Source: Leptobrachium leishanense (Eukaryota > Chordata > Amphibia > Anura > Megophryidae). Taken from it: a stretch of DNA of 64,000 nt. The stretch covers positions 165,899,073-165,963,072 of the forward strand of contig CM019067.1 in NCBI GenBank assembly GCA_009667805.1. The letters are read 5' to 3'. Numbering within the stretch: the first letter of the stretch is position 1; the number at the start of each line of letters is the position of its first letter. The notes beneath the pieces were generated by a model. It made no database searches. It was not told the DNA's origin and saw only the letters and a program-made list of their open reading frames with translations. The translations under genes were made by a program, and so were the position numbers. Shown here piece after piece: positions 22,290-35,171 of this stretch.

Positions 22290-23735
22290 TATGAGTTCAT
22301 CCAAGAGGAAATTCTCAAGGGCAAATCTGCAAATAGGTTGCAAGGTATAGTTTTTAGACTCTCCAATCACCATGAATAGTGGGTATTAATCGCATTCTTC
22401 TCCATGTTAACGGAGAAGACACAGCTGTGGAATTTTTAAGGCAGAAAGGATATTTAGAATTTTCTCAACGGATATACTTACTCTTAAGGGCCTCATGAAA
22501 AGCTGCCCTGCATATTTTGGTCAAATTTACTACTCTATTTTTTTATTACATTTCTTTCTTTTGCCTTTGCTCTGTGAATGATGGGAGTAAATTCACCTCA
22601 TTGAGGTTTTTGCTCAATTTGGATAGCTGTCTCCTTTCAGTGGGATACACCTATCCCAAGCCTCTTTGAGTTTGGTTAAATCATTCCAACTCTTGGTCCT
22701 CTATTTTTATATAATATGTATTAATAAAAAATAGTCATAGTTGGTGCTCTAGGCATACTGTTATTTCTTACCTAATGATACAGTTATGTTACGCATTTCA
22801 TAACGCCGCTTTTCAAATGCCTCTCATAATCTAGATGCATCAATATTATTGGTACAGTTGTAGAAAGTTAAGAATACTAGGCAGTTTGCTTACCTCTTCA
22901 GATAGCCAGACTGAATCTGAATGCAATCATGCCATTACTAGAAGTGAGTTCTGCAAATGCTTTGGAGTATAATGATTGAGATTGTCTAAAATTATGCAAT
23001 TGGCCTTTTCTGAGCCTTCACACAGACTTGAAAAATATAATTAATCTTACTATTAGCCTTCTTTCACCCTTTGTAATATGTAGCATCTATCTACCTATAC
23101 ATCCAACCATCTGTCCAAACATCTCTATCCAATATATTTATCTACATGTCTGTTTAAAATAATTTTTGTTTTCAAATATATACAACATATTTGTAAATAG
23201 AAATTTGTATTTTTTATGTAGCAAAATTTAATGAGACAGATTTTTAATTCCATGACCTTATTCTGACCAATGAATCATGTAATGCTACCCAAAGTATGTT
23301 GTGCTTGGGTCATTTCAAATTATGTTCAAATCAATCTATTAAAATTTGATCCCATGTACTTTATTAGGTACCTTTTTAAATGTAGTCTTTGTAATATACT
23401 TCCTAATTATTAATTGCAGTTATTAGTGGGATTGTTAGTATTAATGAAAGTAATTTTAATATTAACTACCTTTATTTGTGAGAAACATGAAGCCCATATT
23501 TCATACTTTTCATGAACACTTTTATAGGCATTATTAAATAATCAGTGTCTTGTTGCATCCACACAAACAAATTGTTGATCCAGAGAGCGAAATTCAAACA
23601 AAGACATGAGTTTCTTCAATGTGTGTAATGGATAATTGTGTTACTAAGTCAAAAAATATCAATTAAAAATAATATTTAACACTATGAAATGATTGAAAAT
23701 ATGCATGTACAAATATACATTGATGAAACAGGCAC
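22290..23735. other. AT-rich sequence without recognised features
   Basis: I see only a degenerate pyrimidine-rich tetranucleotide tract around 23085-23155. A possible donor site on the minus strand near 22890 does not lead to an open exon. Confidence 0.4.
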
Positions 23736-23741
23736 ACTAGG

Positions 23742-23779
23742 CACTGTGACTGTTCAATGCGGATTGAATAGTCACAGTG
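23742..23779. repeat. Small perfect-type hairpin
   Basis: CACTGTGACTGTTCAAT pairs with ATTGAATAGTCACAGTG over 17 positions (one G-T pair) around a GCGG loop. It may be a remnant of a palindromic MITE. No function is implied. Confidence 0.7.
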
Positions 23780-24370
23780 ACCTGAGAGTTTCCCCCTCAC
23801 CCTCGGAACAGGCCTTGGAGGACTGAATCACATTAGACCTGCATGCAAAGTGAGTGTTGATCTGGCATATAGCTCACGAATCAGTCAGCTTCTTTAATTA
23901 ATTTCCAGCCATTTTCTCTCAATGTACTTGCATTTAGAGTCTTTGGATTTCCTGGATGCTCCCTCCAGTGACCACTCCCCCATCATGTGACAGCTGTGAT
24001 TTGACATGAGGAGAGTTTTTACTCAGACTAAAGGGTTAAAAAAGGGGTGTGTGGGCAGGTCTGGCCAGGTCAATGTTCAACCTCTGCCCCTTGTAGTTTT
24101 CCATTTTAACCCTTGAATATCCTTTTAAAGTTAATAATAGCTAAAGCTTTTAATAAAACGTAAGCTAATTGTATTTTGTTCTAAACGTAACTCATGATTC
24201 ATATTTGATTTTCTCCTTTTCATATTTTTTCCTCTAAAGAATCTGAGTTGAAATCCCTTGATCCCTACATGCAGACACTGCCTACATGCACCACCAGTCT
24301 TTAGAATACCCAGATTGCTAAACACAGGACAGACGCTCAGAATAAGAAAGTCAGAACAACCCAAAGTTAG

Positions 24371-24478
24371 GAACCAGAGCAGATAATCAGACAAGGCCAG
24401 GAGTCAGCACCAGAATGGATAGTCTAACAAAGCCAGGGGTGGGAACCAGAACAGGTAGTCAGACAAAGCCAGGTGTGG
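24371..24478 (-). repeat. Three tandem 36-bp units in an interspersed repeat
   Basis: Units start at 24371, 24407 and 24443 with gaaccag/gcaccag and end with 'gccagg.gt'. The surrounding 24300-24750 resembles the repeat at 9830-10240 (minus-strand start CTGTCACAGCTGGGCC). The class is unresolved. Confidence 0.6.
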
Positions 24479-24769
24479 ATACACAATAAATCAAGGAGAG
24501 CAAGGGTTAACACTAGAGAGTAGTCAGGAACAAAGCCAGAGTCAATACACGATATACCAGTAATGTAGGAACAACAAACGCACTGAATAAGATAAAGCAC
24601 GATAGGGCAATGAGACTCACTGACTGCTAGCTTTTTAAATTTGGTGGGCACCATGTCACTGACCTGCGGCCACGAGTGCTGGCAATATCACTCGATGGCG
24701 AGCAGCTAGGATGGCGCTGCCTGGTTCCGCATGGCCCAGCTGTGACAGTTGAGACCATGCAATTTTCTA

Positions 24770-25981
24770 CATTAAAAAGTAATAACCAATAGGTAACACA
24801 GTAAAATACTTTGAGCAGGGTTAGTTAGCATGTCCTTATTCATGTCAGCAGTGCATGGCTGAAATGAAAAGCAGCAAGAGACGGTCAAATACATATACAC
24901 AAGTTCATGATGCTGGACAACGTTGGGTAACTCAACTTATAGGCTATAAGAACACCCTCTAGAACAGATCATAATCATAATCTAAAGTACAATGTTCTCT
25001 TTGTGATTGTTATAGCTTATTGTTCTTGCTTCATCACTTTTAAAGACTTTTTAGACTTTAAAGATTCTGTTTATTGGTGCAGGCTAAGTACAGTTCCGAA
25101 TAAATAATTATGTAAAATGTAAGCAAGTTATGGGAAAAGCCAAGAAGAAGAAAACATTACAAGAGTGCATTGACAACTTTATGTTGCCTCCTTACTCTTG
25201 AACTTTACTATTTTTTTCACATAGAAAAATTTCTTGTTGAATTCCATGTTCTTATAATTGGGCATAAGCAATAAATGAGTTTTATAGATGGAGTATGTTG
25301 TTTGATTGAATCATCTGCAATTAAGGTTCAGATGATTGTATTTACTTATAACAGATAGCAAATTTGACTTGGCTTCACAAATTCTATCTTACACCTCATT
25401 TACAGATTTAATTTCTATAACCATGTATTCAGTGAGCATGCTTTTATTTAATATAACCTAATCGAGTGTTATGTGTTACTTATTACAATATTAGTTTCTT
25501 TTTCTATTATGAAGTTGCGCTTGGTTCTGCATTTGAAAAATTTTACATTTATTACATTTTGGTAATAGCTCTATTAATTGAGCACCTATTTAGAAGGGAC
25601 ATGTCCAAATTTTATCTCAAATAACTCTTTTCTCTCCTGATAGCTCACTTATTAGGGACTCTTCAATATACTCGGTGCTTTGGGTGTAAAATAAAGCTGC
25701 AAAGTAACAACGCTCCCAGAAATGAGTCTCTAAACTATAGTAAATGTAGTTAGAAATTGAACAATGTATATAAGATGCTTTGCTCTTGTTCTAAGTTATG
25801 TATTTTTTATATAAATGCCCCCAATAGGTCATGCCATTATTTAAAAAGCCTCAGCCGTTTGAATTGCTGCAAGTATAGGACAGAAATAAGTGAATATCCA
25901 GTATGTCATTAGAAGAGTAATTTATTTTTATTGCATGAAAAATGATGATGTTTTGGCCAAATCTGGCCTTTATCAAACCTA
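24770..25981. other. No recognised gene
   Basis: AT-rich DNA. At 25951-25976 there is a GGCC hairpin beside a TTGATAA motif (minus strand) that only partly resembles a hammerhead core. Confidence 0.4.
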
Positions 25982-26741
25982 GGGCAGTATCACTTACCCT
26001 AAGCTAAAACGGGGACGCTAAGGAGAAAAATTTGTGATCGTAATTCTCTCCTTAGCGTCTGCATTTTACAAGCACACTACGAGGCAGGTGCTGAATCCAG
26101 CAGCCTGTCCTGTAACGGCCACTAGTCTTCAGGATGCTTAGGGCAGTGGTAAAGGGTCGTCACGAGCATCCCCTCCATGGAGTCCATAGGACTCCATGGA
26201 GGTTCGTGCCACCGGTCACAGGATCTTGCCTCTCTAGGCAGGATCTTATCTCTTGCGAGATCCTGCAGGTCCACGGAGTGATCAAGGAGGGAGACTGGGG
26301 ACTTTTTAGCTAGTTTTAATCTGGTCCCGGCAGCCAAAAGCGTCGGATCAGGTCATCGTTCTTGCCGTGGGATGAGAGGTGAGTATTTGATCTTTTGGAG
26401 GGGTTCCAGCTGCTGCTATCTAATTTCCCAGAAGTAGAATCAGTTTGTTACAGCTCTAAGCTGTAAACTTTTCCATTTAGCGGCAGTGGTTCGTAATTAG
26501 CGTTAGTACTATGTGATCCTAACGGTAATTGCTGATTACTTAGTCTTTGTGCTCCCCATGTTAGGCATAGGGAGCACAAAGTACAGTAATCTCGCACTAA
26601 AACGTGCTAATACCAATGCGCTAAAGGGTTGTTAAACCGTTAGCATGCCACACAGATCATCTCCCAATCGCTATCACCTCAATTAACCTAGCGCTAATGC
26701 TCATTTATGTGAGCAATAGCATTAAGGAGGCGATAGGGCCC
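25982..26741. mobile_element. GGGC-family (PIF/Harbinger-like) element, 760 bp
   Basis: It begins GGGCAGTATCACTTACCC and ends GGAGGCGATAGGGCCC, which are inverted relatives. Inner landmarks shared with its sisters are 'aaaacggggacgctaagg', 'ggagactggggac', 'gatgagaggtgagtat' and paired 'taacgctaatt' words. The flanks are CTA and CTC, a poor match to a 3-bp duplication. It carries no transposase and must be mobilised in trans. Confidence 0.7.
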
Positions 26742-27012
26742 CTCGGTTCCTTTTTGACATTTTGAATGAGCCACAATATTAACTACTAGTATTATATTTC
26801 CTACTTGCAAAACAATGGAATTATAGCCCAAATTTTGTCAGTGGTGGCCCATCACCCTCCTGTATTCTTGTCACTTTAATGACGTAATGATGTAATGATG
26901 TAATGCCAAGATAAAAACCACGACTTTATGCTCATTGCTGCTTATTTATTTGTATCACAACCTATTTGTAGCTGGATACATCTCTGTATATCTGGTAACA
27001 TCTGGTAATGAT

Positions 27013-27865
27013 TGTCATGGAACTGACATAGCGCGCCCCGCTTCAAACCCCAAGACTTTTATTTTCCTGGCAAAAACCCCAAAAGACACAGACATTTGCT
27101 TTGGGAAAGACTATATGTTCATTTATATTGCGTGGTGTGGTTTTAAATGTATTGTAAATTGCTTGGTTTTAGTTTAAATGTAAATGTGCATTTAGAGATG
27201 TGTTTTGAAGGTGCAGAACTTTCTATTGTGTAAAATGTAAATAGGTTTGAGTAATGTGTGATTATGCAAGAGGGATTTTCTCTTTGTCTAACTGTTATCT
27301 GGTTGGGGAGTCATGAGTCTGGGGCAGTGTTTGACTGAAAAGGCAATTTGATCTATTGGAACAATAGATTATGTAAATGTGTGTGATAACTGAATGCTAA
27401 GGAATATTTACTGTAAAATATCTAAAGTTTAACTGACCTGATGTAATTAGAGTTCTAGTCAGTCAATGTTGGGCGTTTGGTATGTAAATGATCCCTGTTG
27501 GACCATATAAATATGGTTTTCTCAGTAAAGCAGATATAGTTCTTGGTTGATACATTCAGCTTGTCTGGTGTGTTATTTCCACTCCACTCACCATCAGAAG
27601 GCACCGAGCGGCTATCTGCAAATCTGACCTAACATCAAGGCTACAGGTCAGGAGATCGAAAGCCTTCAGATCCCTAGAAGCTGCTGTATCTTCATCCCAG
27701 CGCTGGCACAGATCCCTGCCAGCCAGCCCAGGTCTCCCAGCAGGCAGAAGCAAGGGGGTCAAGCTGTTCGAGGCACTGAGGACCACGTTCCCAGTAGCCA
27801 AGCTGAACGCAACGAGGGGGTGTCTGGAGAGCCAGGACAGGTGGAAGGAGCGGGTTTCCGTCACA
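27013..27865 (+). mobile_element. Solo LTR, 853 bp
   Basis: It begins TGTCATGGAAC and ends CCGTCACA, with a perfect 5-bp target duplication ATGAT on both sides (27008-27012 and 27866-27870). A TATA box (TATAAATA) lies at 27506-27513, followed by a probable R/U5 of about 330 bp. No gag, pol or env is present, so it is a recombination product of a full LTR retroelement. The size and layout match the element at 59477-60333. Whether it is a Ty3/gypsy element or an endogenous retrovirus cannot be told. Frames on the minus strand are chance. Confidence 0.85.
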
Positions 27866-27870
27866 ATGAT

Positions 27871-29661
27871 GCCAAAAAATATTGTTGCATGTTTATAAAT
27901 GCAGCTCACATTTAATCACCCAGTAAAAAAGACAAGTTAAACTTCAATAATCAGCAAAGTCTAAATATCCGTGGGCACAGCCATTGTTCACTGGAGTTCA
28001 GCTTCTTTTTACTAGGTAATGTATCTGTGCTATATTTACAAACTTGCAACAGCACTTATTTCGGTGCATCTCTAGCCACAACCCGACAATGGTGACTTAA
28101 CCAAAGGATACCAATCTGGAGAGTCTTCTTGCAAAATGCACCACTAATATTGTGACTATAACGACCATCAGATAATCATTGCAGATAAAACCAGATCCTC
28201 AAGGATGGAGCTAATGTGAATAAGAGCTCACAAGTCACAGCTACTTCCATTTTGATCCTTATAACCATGGCTTTGATTAAATTTCCTAATAAAATAAATT
28301 CCATCTCTGCGTTGTACTAGATAACTGACATCAAATGCTTCATTTACATATTTCCTTCAAATTACATTTTGAGTTTATTTCTGTATGACTTCATTACTAC
28401 AGCTTAGCAGTGCTAGTCATTATGTCACCTTCTCATCTGGTTCATTGAATTAAACCTTTATTAAATCAACTCACCCACTGATTTAATCCAAACGGCTGAT
28501 ATTTCCACATAATACAGTTGTGATAGAAAATGGCATTTTAAAATACATAATCACTTATACGTCTTATAGTAATATTATGTTAGTATGTATATAAATGCAA
28601 AATTTTTACAAATATTTTGTCAGTACGTTTCAAAAACGTTAGCACTTCTTCCAGATGTGATTCATCGAATGTTATTATGTAGTTCTATCAAACCAATGTA
28701 TTGTAAGTCAGGAAAAATGCTATTAGTCTTAAGGGTTGAGTATTCACACAGCGCTATATTTTACAAGTAGTTTACAATATAGAAAGCTTAGCATGACGTC
28801 TTATTATTCTGTTATGAGCCTTTCACAATACTATTCTTTTATCTTCACTTCCTTGCTGTGCCTCAAAAGTAAAAAATTGCCTGACCAATAACTTGCATTA
28901 ATTGTTTATTAGCTTTCTTTTTAAGACCTTAAGCTGTTCCCATGACAATACTGAGCTTGCTTGTAAAATTGGGTGGTTAGATACTACCTGGTATTGTCTC
29001 ATACTTTTATCCTCCGACTTCAGAAAAGTGACTAAAAATAGTCTGTATTTTTCTATAATTCCATGTTTTATGAAAAAAAAAATCTAAATTTATTAAATTG
29101 TGTTACTAAAGTTCCAGCATTGTAGAATATTTTGGTGCCTGGTCTTAACATCTTCTCTTCCTTGACTGAACCCCATATTTCCAATAGATTTTAGAGTTTT
29201 AGATTTTCCCTTGAAACCAAACCCTGGCTTGAATGCATTTTCGATATATGAGATTCGCTTCTGTCATGGTGTTAAATACTCTCAGCATGTTGTTCTAGGT
29301 TATTTTTCTCCTACTGCTAGCCCTTACAGTGTCAGATATGTTTTGATGCAACTGTTTCAATGGCAACAACTTTTGATCATGTATTTATAGGAACAAATAT
29401 ATTTTCTATAAACTAAAGTGTCATCCTTATTATGTGATTTGGAGCTCCAAATTCAAATCAGCTGCTTAAGGCATTTGTCAGTGTGTATCACTCAGCGGGT
29501 AGTGACTCTATGCGGTTTAGTTATCGATGTTGTGACCCAGATTGTGCTTCATTCATTCTGTTTTCTTTTATCTTGGCCTTGTACAGTTATTGGTATCTCT
29601 ACGTATCTTTTAAAAACAACACAAATAATTTTCTTCTAAAACTGCTTATGGCTACAGTTAC
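27871..29661. other. No recognised feature
   Basis: AT-rich sequence without repeat ends or convincing exons. Confidence 0.4.
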
Positions 29662-30410
29662 AATTTTTTATAAAGCGCTAACAAGTTCCGTAGCGCTGTA
29701 CAACATACGGTACATAAGGAGAGAGGACCCTGCACAAGAGCTTACAATCTAAATGGGTAAGGGTGACACACTAGGTGAGGGTTAATAGAGAATATGAAGT
29801 ATCGGAGTGCACGTAGTCTATGTGGGAAGGTGCAGTAGGAAATGAAAAGAGGAGGATTAGGGAGTGACATGATGATGGGCTTCTCTAAAGTAAAGTGGTT
29901 TCAGAGACTTCTTGAAGGACTGTAGAGGCGGGGAGAGTCTGATGTTGTGGGGGAGGGAGTCCCAAAGGAAGGGGGCAGCTCGGGAGAAGTCTTGAAGGTG
30001 GGAATTTGGGGTGCGAGTATGAGGAACTGATAGTGTCAGATCATTGGCTGAGCGAAGTGATCGGGATGGGATGTACCTGTTAATAAGGGAGCAGATGTAG
30101 ATAGGGGCACGGTTATGGGAGCTTTGTATATGAACATCAATATTTTTAAATGGATTCTATAGGAGACAGGGAGCCAGTGTAGAGATTGACAAAGGGGCGA
30201 GGTGTGAAAGGTGCGGGAGGAGAGGTGGATGAGCCTGGCACAGGTGTTCATAACAGACTGCAGAGGCAGAATCTGGGATTTCTTCAGGCCAGAGAGGAGG
30301 AGATTACAGTAGTCAAGGCAGGAGATAATAAATGACAAGTGGGAAACAATTTGCATGTATGATAGGATCATAGTCATATTGAGGAGTACATCAGTCATGG
30401 CAATTTTCAT
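29662..30410 (-). mobile_element. L2-type LINE, 3' part
   Basis: A minus-strand frame at 30410-30036 encodes the end of an L2 reverse-transcriptase ORF (pattern SCLDYCN.LLSGL..SQ...LQSVMN..ARLIH ... SLHWLPV..RI..K). The 3' end carries the 'cagcgctacggaac...agcgctttataaa' tail. It is a diverged relative of the 35172 copy and is 5'-truncated, so it is not active. Confidence 0.85.
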
Positions 30411-31074
30411 TTGCTAAAATTATTGCTTACCAAATTAATTCATCAAGTAACCTTTATTTAGAATAATGGACAAAATCTTTTGGAAACACAAATAGTTAAA
30501 TTTTTTTAAGTTATTTCACTCTACTTAGAAAAGCTTGTCTCAACACAATCTTAGGTTTTCTGCTTCACAGGAGCCTCCAGCATCCAACCAAGCATTCATT
30601 ACACCTAGGCATCCAGTCCCAAAGAAGCTCTTGTCTCTTACACTATTTGAGTCACAGTTTTTTGCATTTAATTTTCATATAAAATGTAAATTATAAAACA
30701 GAATACATGCACTTTAACTCTTAATTAAAAGCTTTAATTAATTGGTGCTATTACAAGTCCTAAAGTACACACAGAAACTAACCAAAAGAAGAAGCTTAGA
30801 TTAATGCTGCTCTTTATTTGTGCTGGTTTAATATAAACTAAGTGAAAATCGTAGTCAGTAGAAGAGCCAAGGTCAAGGAAGCAAAGCAAGACACAGAATA
30901 AGACACAAGTTAAAGTCAGGGATTACCATAAGCGCAACAAGACAGTAGGACACACCGAAATCAGGACAGGTGAAAACAACAATATTCAAGCAAAAAACAG
31001 ATTAATACACAGTAACTCAGGAGACAAGACTATAACAGGTTTTTGGCTATACAGAGCATGACAGGGCACTATAA
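30411..31074. repeat. Weak interspersed repeat text
   Basis: The stretch from about 30850 to 31070 has 'gacaagact...aagtcaggg' phrases like those at 24371 and 32600 on the same strand. The rest is unique AT-rich DNA. Confidence 0.35.
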
Positions 31075-31082
31075 GTGTGACT

Positions 31083-31651
31083 CAGGGACGTGCGGTCAGG
31101 GGCTGCAGGTGAGGCAGAGCCTCACCTGCCATTAAGGGCTGCAGTTGCACAGTCAAACTCACCTGCTCGTGTTCCCCCGTCGGCTCCGTCCATCCTCTGA
31201 CGCACATTCTTTTTTTTTTCGTGTATGCTGCCAAATCGTGTAGGCTGCCAAGAAGAGTGCAGCGCAGCACGTGTGTTCAATGAAAAGATGTCAGAGCACT
31301 GCCTACTTCCTGAACATTGCTCTCCCAGTGCCTCAGAGGCCCTGGGAGCGCAATGGAATAGATTGGACCAATAGGAAAGCGCTATTGGTCCAAGCCATTC
31401 AAAAAACGCCAGCATGTGCTCGGGGTGTGGCCTCAGTGTCACACTAGGCTGCCTGTCTGGAGGACGATGCAGATCCTGGGGAGCACTGAAAGCTGCCAGA
31501 TCCTGGGGAGCACTGAACAGCCAGATTGTGGTAAGCACTGAGAGCAGCCAGATTGTGGGGAGCACCGAACCTGAAACTACGTAACCCGTGCATATCTGGC
31601 TCTGATACTAGCCAGTGCCTCACCAACCACTGACCCCACCGCACGTCACTG
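31083..31651. mobile_element. hAT-like non-autonomous element, 569 bp
   Basis: The ends CAGGGACGTGCGGT and ACCGCACGTCACTG are inverted. A perfect 8-bp duplication GTGTGACT flanks it (31075-31082 and 31652-31659), the hAT signature. The interior has a 15-17 bp direct repeat series around 31440-31560 ('gatcctggggagcactga', 'gattgtggggagcaccga'). Minus-strand frames here are by-products and no transposase is present. Confidence 0.9.
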
Positions 31652-31716
31652 GTGTGACTGGAGTTTAAATAGAAAAAGAGTTATTCACACTGGCAGGCAA
31701 TATTTTCATTTACTAC

Positions 31717-32380
31717 GGGCCCTATCCCTTGGGCCTCCCTAAAACGGGGACACTAAAGGGAAAACTAGCTTGCTAACCTCCTCCTAGCGCCCCCGTATTT
31801 CCCAGTGGATAACGGGGCAGGTGCTGAGTCCGTAGGACTCCATGGAAGCTTCTGCTGCCAGGTCATTTGACCGGCAGGATTTCGCCTCTCACGAGAGCCT
31901 GTTGTTCAGTGGAGTGATCGCGGAGGGAGACTGAGAACTTTTTTCCCTTGTCTCATTCCGCTCCCTGCATCCAGAAGTGGGGGATCAGGCTGCGTGCTCG
32001 CCGCAGGATGAGAGGTGAGTATTTGATTTTGGAGGTGTTTTTCAGCTACTGCTAACTGATTCTGCGGCAGCGGAACCAGTTAGCACCAGCTCAGAGCTGT
32101 CGCAAACGTTTTGAGTTGGCGACAGCTGTGAGTAACTAGCGGTAGGACTATGTGATCCTAACGCTAGTTACTCTGTGCTTACACTTTGCGCTCCCCATGT
32201 TAAGCAAAGGGAGCGCAAAATACAGTAACTTCATGCTGTAAAGCGCTAACACCGATTCGCTAACAAGTTTTTTAACCCGTTAGCGTTATGCCGGCATCCT
32301 CTCCCATTCACTATCACCTCAAGTATCCTAACGCTCATTTATGTGAGTGCTAGCGTTAGTTTAAGGAGGTGATAGAGCCC
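31717..32380. mobile_element. GGGC-family (PIF/Harbinger-like) element, 664 bp
   Basis: It begins GGGCCCTATCCCTTGGGC and ends GGAGGTGATAGAGCCC. It shares ordered landmarks with 25982-26741. The flanks are TAC and TAA. There is no coding sequence. Confidence 0.75.
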
Positions 32381-33815
32381 TAAATCTTTAAGCTACCCTG
32401 AGGGTGAAATGACGCAAGCTACAGGACTCCATCATCGTAAATTTTGCTAGACACAGTATAAAAGTGATAAGCACCAGAGAGCTCTGCATTTGTTTGGCAA
32501 TGTGAGGAGGACCTGAGGCAAGGTGAGCAAAAGTAGGACAGATAGAGAAATCAAAGGGCTAATACCTTATCATTTCTTGAGATGGTTGGGTTGATATAAT
32601 CTAGCTAACTAGGAAATGAAAACCACAAAGCAAGCCAAAGTCAGGGGCAGGAGAGACCAGATAAAAGTATACACAAATCAAGGTCAGGATAACAGAAAAA
32701 TAAATGAAAGACAAGCTGAATCAGATTATCAGGAAATCAGTACAGTGCAAACAAGGTTCCATAGAAGACATCATGAGTTGACAATGCAAAGATGCAAGAT
32801 CGGGGTATAAAGGCATAAGGTGTGACAGATAACCCCAAAATAGAATACCACTGGTTCAAAATACTTGGCTAACTTGAGCCACTGCTTCCATGTGGAACCA
32901 ACAATCCCACAGCACATAGACATAAAAGCAATGAATAGAACCCCGGCTCCAGAATAGGTGCAATATACACTGTCAATATTCCATATACAGCAGAGGAATT
33001 GTGCAGCATTTCAGTAATTAGACCTTAATCATGCCTTCCACCATATGTACTATTATTATGATATATATAATAAATGCAGTATAACTCATTGGTTCACAGA
33101 AATCATGTGATAAATTAACATATAATCACGTGACAAAATAATCATGTGACAAACACAGCATATGTAAGTAAACAAATCATACGTACAAAGATATTTTGTA
33201 GAGACATCCATCGTTCCCTTATGTTCTCATGAAAATGAAATGGACACAAGAGGGGAGAAAAACAGTGCCATCCATTTCTAATAATGTCTTGAAACGATAG
33301 AGATTGAACACATATATACACTGGTACAGATGAATGTATATTTCAATAATTCCCTGAAATTAAGACTGAAGAACAAGTACATGGATTCCCTATCAGAACC
33401 ACTCAGCCATATGGTATTTAATATATGTATCCAAACTTGTACTTTTTCTTCATTTTTTTATGCTGCCCCCCCCCCCCACAGGCAAAGAGTGTGATTTCAC
33501 TTTGCAGAGCCAGGGAAGCATCGCGTGTGTCATCGAAATGACAACACAGCACGGGGAAACGACTCACGAAATAAAAAGGTTGCGCCAAAATTAAAAAATA
33601 AAGTGGCAAAAATTAGTTGTGACAGTAAAGATGTAGAATGAAGTAAAGGCGACCTCGTACAGCAAATATCGCGGGAAAAAGACAAAAGCGTCAAAAAAAG
33701 TGTCCAGGCCAGGATAAAAGGAACACTTTACCAACAATTTCTTACAGCATCAGAATCGCTTTTAGTATTATACTTGGCATCATTATAAAGAATGAGGTTC
33801 TTGCACGGTATACAG
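32381..33815. other. No gene; minor repeat text and a C-run
   Basis: The 32600-32830 part resembles the unresolved interspersed repeat near 24371. A run of C lies at about 33465-33477. Nothing else is supportable. Confidence 0.4.
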
Positions 33816-33817
33816 TA

Positions 33818-34280
33818 AGGCCCATGTCAGACAAACGCAATGATCACGTCCGTGTTGCCGCACAGTTTAATTCGTCGTAGCATAGAATCATGATCAATAG
33901 AGACCCACACACGAAGTATATGCGCACCAAACTGCACACGCACAACGCACGTGGCAAATGGACGCAAGTTAGGCAAGAATGTAAAACCGCTACCACAGAC
34001 GCGCAGAGTGCGCCACGTCCACAACGTCCGCGTAGCGTTCTGTGTGCAGGATGAGGAGACATCAGACACAGCGCATTTGCGACGTTCAGCACCTTGACGC
34101 ACAAAATGACTTTTTATATCCTTTTTCATATTAATTTTGTTTTCCATATTACCCTTTTTTTCTACGTCCGTCATAAAAAACGGACTGTGTGGTGTCTACA
34201 GTATCTTCCGATGGAACGTCTGTCCGTCCGTTGTGCACACACACAGACTGCGCTCAGACTGCGTTCGTCTGACTCTAGCC
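33818..34280. mobile_element. GC-rich MITE, AGGCTGGGGTC family (copy 1)
   Basis: The left end AGGCCCATGTCAGACAAACG and the right end CGTTCGTCTGACTCTAGCC are inverted relatives. TA lies on each side. The interior 'aacgcacgtggcaaatgg' and 'ccacgtccacaacgtcc' text matches the copy at 47524-47974 in opposite orientation. Its CpG-rich composition differs from its AT-rich flanks. The TA target suggests a Tc1/mariner-type transposase in trans. Confidence 0.75.
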
Positions 34281-34282
34281 TA

Positions 34283-35171
34283 AGTGCGCACAGCGTCAAT
34301 AAGGAGGACATGGGTCTGAGTGGCATCACTAGGGGTAGTGGAGGGAGCAAATGACGCCTATGATGGACGAGGAAGCAGGAGGTTGTGACAGCAATGTTAT
34401 ATACATGACATCTAGATGGATTTGTTTTGCAAGATGTGCATCTGAATGTAAATTAGAAAACTAATTACTATCTTGTTTTTAAAAGTACATTTCCTACTCA
34501 TTCTGTCTTATCCTTATCTGTGTAACCGTAAAGAAAAACTATAAATCCTTTAGTTCTGTGTATTTTTAATGGAATATTTATATGAATCCACACACATGAT
34601 TTCACAATAATGTAATTTCAGTGTTATTATTTGCCAGCTTTCAGTACAATGTGTAATAAATTACTGCAGAAACATATGCATTATTCATTGGTGAAAAAAT
34701 AAAAAGCCCAGTGGAGGGTATAACATTTAGAATTATGGTCAATATAAATGTGAATATTATATATAGAATATAATGTGCATGCATAGCCAGTATGTGTAAC
34801 ATGGCTTCTTATATACAGCCAATATTGGTATTTAAATTTCTTATTTTGGAGAAATCTGCACGCTGATAATAAAACATACAGTGTACAGAACAGAACTACT
34901 CCTTCCTCTACAGGATATGTTTACTGCCAAGGTCTTCATGCTTCATACCTAGTCAAATTCACCCAACACTATAGGTGATAATGAGCAGGGAGAAGAGAAG
35001 ACCTTGGCAGGAAGGATACCCACAGAGGACATTTGCCATTCTCAGTGTTATCATAAACCTATTTTGTTCTCCACAAGCCTACAGAGTAATCCAGATGTGG
35101 ATCCTAGAGTGCCTAGAGAGGTATCAGCTACATCTTCCTGATCAATCTCATCTAAGGTGGAATTGACCATT
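34283..35171. other. No recognised feature
   Basis: AT-rich spacer before the L2 tail. Confidence 0.4.

Noticed and set aside
22885..22960. Possible minus-strand exon ending at a GTAAGC donor
   Set aside because: All three frames contain stop codons before the donor.
25951..25976. Third hammerhead-like text (minus strand), TTGATAA with GGCC stem
   Set aside because: The core deviates at two conserved positions and no stem I can be formed.
27556..27909. 117-codon minus-strand frame
   Set aside because: It lies inside and across the end of the solo LTR; the frame is a by-product of its GC-rich U5.
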